This document shows positions 8,779 to 16,253 of a DNA stretch of 64,000 bases, in pieces. The DNA lies in assembly GCA_038135065.1 (NCBI GenBank), contig JAYPWI010000006.1:61150-125149 (forward strand), in the 5' to 3' direction. Each line of letters begins with the position of its first letter. The first letter of the stretch is position 1. The stretch is from JAYPWI01 sp038135065. Its GTDB lineage: Bacteria > Actinomycetota > Acidimicrobiia > Acidimicrobiales > Poriferisodalaceae. Below the pieces are notes generated by a model. It saw only the letters and a list, made by a program, of their open reading frames with translations, was not told where the DNA came from and did no database searches. A program made the translations under genes and the position numbers.

Positions 8779-8785
8779 CGTTTCG

Positions 8786-9811
8786 ATGGCACACCGCATG
8801 GCCCTGTACCTGCAGGACAAGCACGACATCCGCTACGAACTCGATATCGCCCGCTACGCCGAAGCGCGGGGGTTCGCCGAGATCTGGCAGGCGGACACCC
8901 GGTTGGCCCGGGACTGTGTGGTGATGATGAGCGCCCTGCTCACCGGCACCGAGCGCATCCGTATCGGGAGTGGGGTCCTCCCCATCTACACCCGGAATCC
9001 AGCCGTGATCGCTGCCACCTGGAGCACCATGTGGGAGCTCGGCGGCCTCACCCCCGACGGCGAGAGCCGGGTAATGCTCGGCCTCGGCGCATGGTGGGAG
9101 CCCATCGCGGGACGAGTCGGCGCAGACCGTCGCAAGCCCCTGACTGCCATGCGGGAGAACATCGAGGCCATCAACGCCCTGTTCTCGATGGAGGAGGTGT
9201 CCTACGAGGGGGAGTTTGTCCACCTCGACCGGGTGCGCCTCGACGTGGCCTACGGCGACAGCAGCCCCCGTGACATCCCGATCTACATCGGGGCAACGGG
9301 CCCGAAGATGTTGGAGCTGTCGGGGGAGATCTGCGACGGCCCGGTCCTCAACTACGTGGTGTCCACCGATTACATCCGCGACGCGGTCGAGCGAGTCGGG
9401 GTCGGCGCGGCGCGCGCGGGGCGCTCGCTCGACGAGATCGACCGCCCCGAACTGCTCGCCTGCGCCCTGTCCGACGACGACCCCGACGAAGCCATGCTGG
9501 TGGGCAAGTCGCTGGTTGCCTACTACCTGGGAACCGAACCCCACATCATGGAAGCCTCGGGGGCCGACCCCGAGTTGGTCGAACGGGTCCAGCAGGTCGT
9601 GGGGTGGCCGGCTACCGAGGAGGACTACCGGCGGGCCGCCCACCTCATCCCCGACGACCTGTGCCGAAGCCTGATGGCCGTCGGCACCTCGGCCCAATGT
9701 CGAGACAAGGTGGCCGAGTACATCGACGCCGGGGTCACCTGCCCCGTGCTGTATCCCCTGATGCCCGCCATCGAGCCGGTGGTCGACGCCTTCGCCGACT
9801 TCGCCCCGTGA
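8786..9811 (+). CDS. LLM-class F420-dependent oxidoreductase
   Basis: A 341-residue luciferase-like protein with ARYAEARGFAEIWQADTR, RIRIGSGVLPIYTRNP, VMLGLGAWWEP and PRDIPIYIGATGPKM in the expected order. The YIGATGPKM strand and IYTRNP loop resemble methylenetetrahydromethanopterin-reductase-like F420 enzymes. The last four bases (GTGA) contain the start of the amidohydrolase at 9808, so the two are translationally coupled and probably act in one pathway, for example reduction or oxidation of a ring before hydrolytic deamination. The substrate is unknown. Confidence 0.87.
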   Translation: MAHRMALYLQDKHDIRYELDIARYAEARGFAEIWQADTRLARDCVVMMSALLTGTERIRIGSGVLPIYTRNPAVIAATWSTMWELGGLTPDGESRVMLGLGAWWEPIAGRVGADRRKPLTAMRENIEAINALFSMEEVSYEGEFVHLDRVRLDVAYGDSSPRDIPIYIGATGPKMLELSGEICDGPVLNYVVSTDYIRDAVERVGVGAARAGRSLDEIDRPELLACALSDDDPDEAMLVGKSLVAYYLGTEPHIMEASGADPELVERVQQVVGWPATEEDYRRAAHLIPDDLCRSLMAVGTSAQCRDKVAEYIDAGVTCPVLYPLMPAIEPVVDAFADFAP

Positions 9812-11175
9812 ACGCCGACACCGTGCTGTTGGCCGGTGGGCCGGTCGTCACGGTCGACGGTGACAACACGATCCACGATCCTGGCTGGGTCCTGGTCGAG
9901 GGCCGCGACATCGCAGCCGTTGGATCCGGGGAAGCACCACCACAAGTGCGGCAGCGGGCTGGTCGGACCATCGATACATCGGGGCGTGCCGTGATGCCGG
10001 GCATGACCAACGGCCACACCCACCTCTTCCAGACCTTCTTCCGGGGCCTCGCTGACGACAAACCTCTCTTGCAGTGGATCAAGGACTGCATCTGGCCCGG
10101 TGCCGTCCACCTCGATGCCCGAACTGCCGGTCTGGCTGCCACCCTCGGACTGGCCGAGAACCTCCGCACCGGGGCGACCACAGTGGTCGACCACCAGTAC
10201 GTCCACGTCGACCCTGCCATCGACGACGCGGTGTGCGAGGCGGCCGATCGACTGGGCATCCGCTTCCTGTTGGCCCGGGGCTGGGCCGATCGCAACTACG
10301 AACCCCGGCTGATGGAGACGACCGAGCAGATCCTGGAGCGAGCCGACGAGGTGCGATCTCGCTGGCACGGCCAGCGAGGCGACCGCATCAGGGTCGGGCT
10401 CGCCCCCCTGATCCCGTGGGGATGCTCTGATGACGCCATGCACGCCACGGTGGGTGCTGCTCGCAGCTGGGGCGGCGGCACCCACATCCACTGTGCCGAA
10501 ACGGCGGAGGAGATCGAGATCAGCCTCGAGGAGCGAGGTCTGCGCCACGTCGAGTGGTTGGACCACCTCGGGCTCCTGGGGCCCGATGTGCAGTTGGCCC
10601 ACAGCGTGTGGCTCGACGACGACGAGCTCGACACGGTGGCAGCCCGGGGGGCCGTGGTCGTCCACTGCCCGGTGTCGAACATGTACCTCGCATCGGGCGT
10701 GCCCCGCATCGTCGAGATGCGGGAACGCGACATTCCCATCGCCCTGGCCTCGGACGGTCCGGGCAGCAACAACCGCCAGGACATGTTCGAGGTGCTCAAG
10801 CACACGGTGCTGCTGCAGAAGGTCAGCCGCCTCGATGCCATGGCCCTCCAACCAGAGGACGCGCTGGAGATGGCCTGCCGGGGCGGCCAGGCGGTGTGGG
10901 GTCCCGAAATCGGATCGATCACCGCGGGATCCAGGGCTGACCTGGTCGTCGTCGATCTCCGCAGCGTGTTCGTTGCGCCGGTCCATCGGGTGGCCAGCGC
11001 CCTGGTGTTCTGTGCGACCCCGGCCCAGGTCACCCATGTCATGGTCGATGGTGCCGTGGTGCTCGATGAGGGGCAGCTGCTCACCGTCGACGAATCAGCC
11101 CTCATCGAGGAGGTCGAACGGGCCGCCCGCGACCTGTGGGGTCGAGCCGCAGTCGACAGCCGGCTGCGCCGGTGA
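9808..11175 (+). CDS. Subtype III amidohydrolase (chlorohydrolase / SAH-, guanine-type deaminase family)
   Basis: A hydrolytic deaminase or dechlorinase of about 455 residues with one catalytic metal. The ligands all look intact: HTH at residues 70-72 (NGHTHLFQTF), His in THIHCAETAEE followed by the conserved Glu, His in LAHSVWL, and Asp in ASDGPGSNN; HCPVSNM lies between. The family includes atrazine chlorohydrolase, 8-oxoguanine deaminase and S-adenosylhomocysteine deaminase, which cannot be told apart here. The GTG start overlaps the LLM stop by 4 nt (GTGA), and the stop overlaps the MFS start in the same way, forming an LLM-amidohydrolase-transporter unit. Confidence 0.85.
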   Translation: MNADTVLLAGGPVVTVDGDNTIHDPGWVLVEGRDIAAVGSGEAPPQVRQRAGRTIDTSGRAVMPGMTNGHTHLFQTFFRGLADDKPLLQWIKDCIWPGAVHLDARTAGLAATLGLAENLRTGATTVVDHQYVHVDPAIDDAVCEAADRLGIRFLLARGWADRNYEPRLMETTEQILERADEVRSRWHGQRGDRIRVGLAPLIPWGCSDDAMHATVGAARSWGGGTHIHCAETAEEIEISLEERGLRHVEWLDHLGLLGPDVQLAHSVWLDDDELDTVAARGAVVVHCPVSNMYLASGVPRIVEMRERDIPIALASDGPGSNNRQDMFEVLKHTVLLQKVSRLDAMALQPEDALEMACRGGQAVWGPEIGSITAGSRADLVVVDLRSVFVAPVHRVASALVFCATPAQVTHVMVDGAVVLDEGQLLTVDESALIEEVERAARDLWGRAAVDSRLRR

Positions 11176-12647
11176 CCACCGCAGGCTCGGCTCCGACATC
11201 TATCTGGTCGGGAGCCCTGCTACCCGTCACTGCAGCCAACCTCACCGTGGTGGCCCTGGCTGCCTTCGACGGGCTGGCCATCGTGGCGGCAGTGCCCGCC
11301 ATCACCGAGGACCTCGGCGACGTCGCCCTCGTCCCCTGGGTGATCACCGCTTTTCTGGCCACCTCGGCGGTGGCCGGCGTCCTCGCCGGACCCGTCATCG
11401 ACGCCAAGGGCGTCCGGGCGACCTTCCGGGTCACCGGGCTGTGGTTCCTGCTGACCAGCCTGGCGGTGGCCCTGGCCCCGTCGATGGGTCTCCTGATCGT
11501 GGCCCGGGCCCTTCAGGGCATCGGAGGGGGACTCGTCATCTCGGTCTCGTTGTCCTCTGTCGGCCTGGCCTACACCGAGGCGCTTCGCCCCCGCGCCTTC
11601 GCTGCGAACTCGATGGTGTGGGGGGTCATGGGCTTCGGCGGGCCGGCCCTTGTGGCCGCCATGTTGGCCGTGGGCAACTGGCGACTGGTCTTTTTCCTGC
11701 AACTGCCCCTCACCGCGCTCGCCCTGGTGGTCGGCTGGCGATCACTCCCCACCGCGGCGACACCGTCACGACGCATCGCCGTCGACTGGCCCGGGATCAT
11801 CGCCCTGACCGGGCTCGTCGCAGGGTCTTTGGTCGCAGTCGGCGTGCTGGACCGTCGACCAGGCACGGCCCTGCTCACCGTCGGGGGAGCTGTCGCCGCG
11901 GCAGCGGTGGTGTGGCGCCGGGGCGCCCGGGACCACGCCGTGATCCGCAGGGATCATCTTCGTCGACATCCCCTCAGAGCCGTCCATCTGACCGCAGGGC
12001 TGTTGTTGGTCGCCGGGTTGGCCGCCGACAACTATCTGCCCATTTATGTCCAGACGGTGCGCGGATGGTCGCTGGCCAGTGCACCGTTCTCCATCCTGTT
12101 CCTGACCGTGGGGTGGACCGCCGGTGCGCTGCTGGCCAGTCGACTCCTGGCCCGCTACCGCCAGGATCAGTTGATCCTGGTCGGCGCCTCCATCGCCGTG
12201 CCCGCCCTGACCGCCGCCGCTGGGGCCGCCCGCTTCGGCTGGCCGAGCGCGGTGATCCTTACTGGCTACCTGGTGATCGGTGTGGCCATCGGCCTGGTCT
12301 CCACCAGCGGCCTCACCCTGCTGCAGTCGGTCAGCCAGCCAGGCGAGATGGGACGGACGAACAGCGCCCACCAGTTCATCAGGACCATCTGCATCACCTA
12401 CGGGGTAGCCGTCGGCGGGGCCATCCTCCTGGCCATCGTCGACCGCCGAACCGGCGACGTGGAGACTGTCCGAGCCCTATTGGCCGGTGACGAGGGCACG
12501 GTCTCTGCCGAGACGGGCGACGCCATCTCAGCAGGCTTCGTGGCCATCCACTGGTTCAGCCTGGTCGCCGCAATCGGCTGCCTGGCTGCGGCCTGGTCCC
12601 TTGGATCTGCAACCCGTCGTCGGGTCAGGGAATCACCGGCAGCATGA
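11172..12647 (+). CDS. MFS transporter, DHA2-like
   Basis: A polytopic membrane protein of about 491 residues with roughly 14 hydrophobic segments, the pattern of DHA2 proton-coupled exporters. The first half contains WVITAFLATSAVAG, the A-loop-like GPVIDAKGVR and ARALQGIGGGLV (motif C/B region). It starts at a GTG overlapping the amidohydrolase stop (GTGA), so it is the third gene of the LLM-amidohydrolase-MFS operon and may import or export that pathway's compound. Its 3' end overlaps the converging CocE-type gene by 23 nt. Confidence 0.85.
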   Translation: MTTAGSAPTSIWSGALLPVTAANLTVVALAAFDGLAIVAAVPAITEDLGDVALVPWVITAFLATSAVAGVLAGPVIDAKGVRATFRVTGLWFLLTSLAVALAPSMGLLIVARALQGIGGGLVISVSLSSVGLAYTEALRPRAFAANSMVWGVMGFGGPALVAAMLAVGNWRLVFFLQLPLTALALVVGWRSLPTAATPSRRIAVDWPGIIALTGLVAGSLVAVGVLDRRPGTALLTVGGAVAAAAVVWRRGARDHAVIRRDHLRRHPLRAVHLTAGLLLVAGLAADNYLPIYVQTVRGWSLASAPFSILFLTVGWTAGALLASRLLARYRQDQLILVGASIAVPALTAAAGAARFGWPSAVILTGYLVIGVAIGLVSTSGLTLLQSVSQPGEMGRTNSAHQFIRTICITYGVAVGGAILLAIVDRRTGDVETVRALLAGDEGTVSAETGDAISAGFVAIHWFSLVAAIGCLAAAWSLGSATRRRVRESPAA

Positions 12648-14370
12648 TGTGACTTCGGAACCGGCTGTTGTGATGGACCCGCTGATGGGCCGTCACGAAG
12701 GTGGTCCCCGTGGCCTGGTCACCACCGGTGTTGAGGTTCCGATCGAACCGGGGGAAGTTGCTGGAACTCACCTCCAGGCGGAGGCGGTGACCAGCCCCGA
12801 AGACATGGGAGGTGGCCCACAGGTCGATGCGCAGTTCGGTCACCTCACCAGGCACCATCGGTTCGGGGTGCTGGCGGGAGTTGCGGTAGCGGCACCGGAT
12901 CATGCCGTCGATGATGTTCTGGGCGTAGCCGTCGGGGTGCACGTCCACCAGCTTGGCGGTGAAATCGGTGTCGAGAGCCGAGGTGTCGACGTACAGCACC
13001 ACCTCGATGGGCCCGGTCACCTCGAGCTCGTCGGTGAGCACGTCGCCCGTGTACACGAGCACATCGGGTCGGGCTTCGACGTCCCGCTGGTCCTTGGCCC
13101 CGATCGGTAGGACCAACAGGTTGCCACCCTGGGTGGGCACCGGATCATCGGGGTCGTAGACGAAGCTGTCGGCCGGGGCGTCCCCTGCGGTGACGGGGGC
13201 CAAGCGCCCGTTGCCGTGCAGGGTGTTCGCGCCACCGTCACTGTCGAGGTACATGGGCGTCCAGCGAGTGGTGGCCAGTGGCCATTGATCCTCGTCCCGC
13301 CAGGTGTTGCGGCCCATGGTGAACAGGCGAATGGGTGGACGGTCGTCCCAGTCTCCAACCTGGCCCTTCAACCAGCGGTCGAGGAAACCCAGCTCGTAGT
13401 CGTGGAGATCGAGGAGCGACGCCTCACCGAAGTCGGCGTCACCGGCCCCCTTGGTGGTGGGCGAGGTGTACGGGAACAGGTGCCCCCACGGGCCGAGCAG
13501 GAGGCGCTGACCGCCCCGGGCCTCGGCGGTGGCCGCCCCGCCACGGAGCCGATTGAACATCAAGGCCCCGTCGCGGCTGAAGATGTCGTACCAGCTGCTG
13601 ACGTGGAGCATGGGGGCCGTCACCTGGCCGGCCTGCCGCTCCCCGTTGATGGCCCACCAGTACTCGCCGTCCTCGGGATGGGTCAGGTAGTCCCTGACGT
13701 AGGGCGCGACCTCCTCCAGCAGGTCGGCCCAGTCCATGAGGGGGAGGTGGCGGTAGGCCTCGGGGGTGAACGGGTTGGCGAAGTTGATGGGCCGCTCCAG
13801 CTTGTCCTTGATACGGGGCCACACCTCGTCCCGCAGGCCGAGCCGGTCGATGGTGTTGCGGGCCAGGAAGACGGCGTAGGGCAGAGCCCAGCCATGAACG
13901 AGGGCGCCACCGACGTCGTACACCCAGCCGGAGTGGAAGTCGGCGGCCGCCGAGACGGGCACCTGGCAGCGCAGCGAGGGAGGAGCCGTCCACGACATGA
14001 GGTACTGGGTCGCGCCCAGATAGCTCTGGCCGATCGTTCCCACCTTGCCGTCCGACCACGGCAGTCGGGCCGCCCACTCGACCGTGTCGTACCCGTCGAG
14101 CGGTTCGTCGACCAACGGGGTGAACTCGCCCTCGGAGGTGAACCGACCACGGGTGTCCTGGATGACGACCACGTACCCCTTGGGGACGAAGTACTCGTGA
14201 TCCCCGAAGTCGCTGATGAACTGCTTGCCGTAGGGCAGGCGCAGCAGCAGCACGGGGAACCGCCCCTCGGCATCGGGCCGGTAGACGTCTGCGTACAGGG
14301 TGGTCCCGTCCCGCATCGTTGCCGGGACGTTCTCCTCGACCACCATCCTGAAGCCGCTGTTCGATGTCAT
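12625..14370 (-). CDS. CocE/NonD-family serine hydrolase (X-Pro dipeptidyl-peptidase S15 type)
   Basis: An alpha/beta hydrolase of about 581 residues with a C-terminal jelly-roll domain. The nucleophile is Ser116 in GTIGQSYLG, the probable acid is the Asp in SSWYDIFSRDG, and the base is the His in GPWGH. The N-terminal MRDGTTLYADVYRP segment and the C-terminal beta domain (near LRLEVSSSNFPRFDRN) are typical of the S15/CocE group, which hydrolyses acyl esters or amides. There is no obvious signal peptide. A GGGGGTAGG precedes the ATG. It overlaps the converging MFS gene by 23 nt. The substrate is unknown. Confidence 0.9.
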   Translation of the reverse strand: MTSNSGFRMVVEENVPATMRDGTTLYADVYRPDAEGRFPVLLLRLPYGKQFISDFGDHEYFVPKGYVVVIQDTRGRFTSEGEFTPLVDEPLDGYDTVEWAARLPWSDGKVGTIGQSYLGATQYLMSWTAPPSLRCQVPVSAAADFHSGWVYDVGGALVHGWALPYAVFLARNTIDRLGLRDEVWPRIKDKLERPINFANPFTPEAYRHLPLMDWADLLEEVAPYVRDYLTHPEDGEYWWAINGERQAGQVTAPMLHVSSWYDIFSRDGALMFNRLRGGAATAEARGGQRLLLGPWGHLFPYTSPTTKGAGDADFGEASLLDLHDYELGFLDRWLKGQVGDWDDRPPIRLFTMGRNTWRDEDQWPLATTRWTPMYLDSDGGANTLHGNGRLAPVTAGDAPADSFVYDPDDPVPTQGGNLLVLPIGAKDQRDVEARPDVLVYTGDVLTDELEVTGPIEVVLYVDTSALDTDFTAKLVDVHPDGYAQNIIDGMIRCRYRNSRQHPEPMVPGEVTELRIDLWATSHVFGAGHRLRLEVSSSNFPRFDRNLNTGGDQATGTTFVTAHQRVHHNSRFRSHIMLPVIP

Positions 14371-14451
14371 GTCCTACCCCCAAAGCCGAGGCTAGGCGGC
14401 AACGGTCGGCCCGTCTGCCCCTCGACCCGCTTGCAGACGACGTGACCTGCC

Positions 14452-15390
14452 CTAGTCGAAGACGATGACCAGGCGGCCCCGCGTCCCCCCCGCTTCGAGC
14501 CGAGCATGGGCCGCCGAGGCGTCCTGCGGCTGGTAGGTGCCCGCCACCCGCAGGGTGACCGATCCCTCCTCGACCTGGCGGCCCAGGCGGTCCAGCTTGG
14601 CCTGCTCGTGGCGGTAGTGGGTGACCAGGGTCGGCTTGAAGGAAATGGCCCGCTCGGGGGTACCCGAGAACCCGCGCACCGAGGTGAATACCCCTCCGTC
14701 GGACAGAGCGGGAATGACCTCTTCGTTCTGGACCGACCCATCGGCCAGACCGGGCACACCCTCAGGGAGGTGGGCCCGCACCGCGTCCGCAAAGCCGGGG
14801 CCCCTGGGAACCACGACATCGGCCCCCAGTCCCTCGACGAGGGCACGATCGGCATCTGACGCGTCAGCGATCACCTTGAGGCCATCCGCCTTGGCCAACT
14901 CGACCATGTACCCCCCGTAACAGCCGGCTGCCCCGGTGACCGCGACCCATTGGCCCGGCTGGAGGTCCAACAGGTCGAGGGAGAGCCGGGCCGTCAACCC
15001 GTTCATGGGCAGGGTCGAGGCCTCGACGTGGGTGCTACCCGCGGGGGCCAACGCCACCGACGCAGCGGGCAGGACCAGGCGTTCCCGGTATGCCCCGTGC
15101 GCACCTCTGGGGACGACGATGGCCATCACGTGATCACCGACGGCGAGCGAGGACACCCCCTCCCCTACCTCGTCGACCACACCGGCCGCGTCCATCCCGG
15201 GCACGTAGGGGGGTGGATCGACCTTCTGTGTCTCCACCCGATCACCGTTACGGACGTAGGTGTCGGTCGGATTGACGGTCGCCGCGTGGACCCGGATGCG
15301 GACCTGATCCGGACCGGCGTGTTCTTCGGGGAGATCGAGCACCTCGAGTGCCTCGGGACCCCCGTATCTCATGACCCCAACAGCTCGCAT
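14452..15390 (-). CDS. Zinc-free quinone reductase / alcohol dehydrogenase-like MDR protein
   Basis: A medium-chain dehydrogenase/reductase of about 312 residues. The N-terminal GroES-like part has VRIRVHAATVNPTD and YVPGMDAAGVVDEVGEGV; the Rossmann part has VTGAAGCYGGYM at about residue 145, the NAD(P)H-binding glycine motif. The catalytic zinc Cys/His pair and the structural zinc cysteines are absent, which places it with NADPH:quinone reductases and enoyl reductases. A TANNNT box lies 6 nt before its ATG. It diverges from the molybdenum hydroxylase operon at 15528 across 137 bp. Confidence 0.85.
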   Translation of the reverse strand: MRAVGVMRYGGPEALEVLDLPEEHAGPDQVRIRVHAATVNPTDTYVRNGDRVETQKVDPPPYVPGMDAAGVVDEVGEGVSSLAVGDHVMAIVVPRGAHGAYRERLVLPAASVALAPAGSTHVEASTLPMNGLTARLSLDLLDLQPGQWVAVTGAAGCYGGYMVELAKADGLKVIADASDADRALVEGLGADVVVPRGPGFADAVRAHLPEGVPGLADGSVQNEEVIPALSDGGVFTSVRGFSGTPERAISFKPTLVTHYRHEQAKLDRLGRQVEEGSVTLRVAGTYQPQDASAAHARLEAGGTRGRLVIVFD

Positions 15391-15396
15391 CCGGCG

Positions 15397-15402
15397 AGCC
15401 TA
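15397..15402 (-). promoter_or_regulatory. -10 box (TAGGCT) for 15390 gene
   Basis: On the minus strand, TANNNT ends 6 nt before the ATG at 15390. Confidence 0.5.
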
Positions 15403-15527
15403 GAGCCCCGCCGCACCACCCGCCCCGCTGGTGGGGACCCGACCAGCGGCACGCTATCGTCGGGCCATCCACCCGGTGCCCCGGTACAAGCGGAACGGGG
15501 ACCCCCGACCGAACGAGGAGCGGCCCG

Positions 15528-16253
15528 GTGCCGAGCGTGCTGGCCTACCACCGGCCCCAGGAACTCGACGAGGCGGCGGACCTTCTGGGCCGTCCCGACA
15601 CTGCTGCCCTGGCCGGGGGCACCCTGATCGTGCCCACGGCCCGACAAGCCCGCGACCGTGGTATCGAGCTCGTCGATCTCCAGGACCTGGCCCTGGACGG
15701 AGTGACCGAGACGAACGGGCGTCTGCTGATCGGAGCCATGGCCCGTCTCGGCGACCTGGCCGACCAACCGGAAACTCCCTCACTCCTGCGGGAGTTGTGC
15801 CGGCGAGAGCTGCCCTCTGCGCTGCGTAACCAGGCAACGGTCGGGGGCACGGTGGCCGCCGCTGAGGCCGAGAGCCTCCTCCTCGCCGGCTTGTTGGTCC
15901 ACGACGCCCGGGTGCATCTCCACCGAGGCGGCGTGATCGACCTCGAGGACTACCTCGACGAACGGACAGCGGACATCATCACTGTGATCGACGTCGACCC
16001 GAGCGGCCACGGCGCCGTGACCTCCACCGGCCGCACCCCCGCAGACACCCCGATCGTGGCTGCGATCGGACGGCAGAGCCCCGACCGCACCCTGGTGGCG
16101 CTCACCGGGGTAGCCCCCACCCCGGTGCTGGTGGATCCGACCTCCCCCACGACCGGCCTCGACCCGACCGCCGACTTCAGGGGATCGAGCCCCTACCGCC
16201 TCCATCTGGCCGAGGTGCTCACTGCGCGGGTCGTCGAGGAGGTGTCCCGATGA
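15528..16253 (+). CDS. ygfM: FAD-binding subunit of molybdenum hydroxylase (YgfM-like, short)
   Basis: The flavin subunit of a xanthine-dehydrogenase-family complex, about 241 residues against about 280-290 for ordinary CoxM/XdhB subunits. FAD-site remnants are LAGGTLIVP (29-36) and LRNQATVGGTVAAAEAES (99-116). The latter replaces the usual GGN...SD with GGT...ES, and together with LVDLQDLALDGV and IDLEDYLDE it is close to what I recall of E. coli YgfM, which is also short. GTG start with GAGGAG 7 nt upstream. The stop overlaps the ATG of the large subunit (ATGA). First gene of the operon. Family sure; the orthology is from memory, not searched. Confidence 0.82.
   Translation: MPSVLAYHRPQELDEAADLLGRPDTAALAGGTLIVPTARQARDRGIELVDLQDLALDGVTETNGRLLIGAMARLGDLADQPETPSLLRELCRRELPSALRNQATVGGTVAAAEAESLLLAGLLVHDARVHLHRGGVIDLEDYLDERTADIITVIDVDPSGHGAVTSTGRTPADTPIVAAIGRQSPDRTLVALTGVAPTPVLVDPTSPTTGLDPTADFRGSSPYRLHLAEVLTARVVEEVSR

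Noticed and set aside
10430..12490. 686-codon plus-strand frame overlapping the amidohydrolase and MFS genes
   Set aside because: Ser/Arg/Pro-rich translation in another frame of two well-supported genes.
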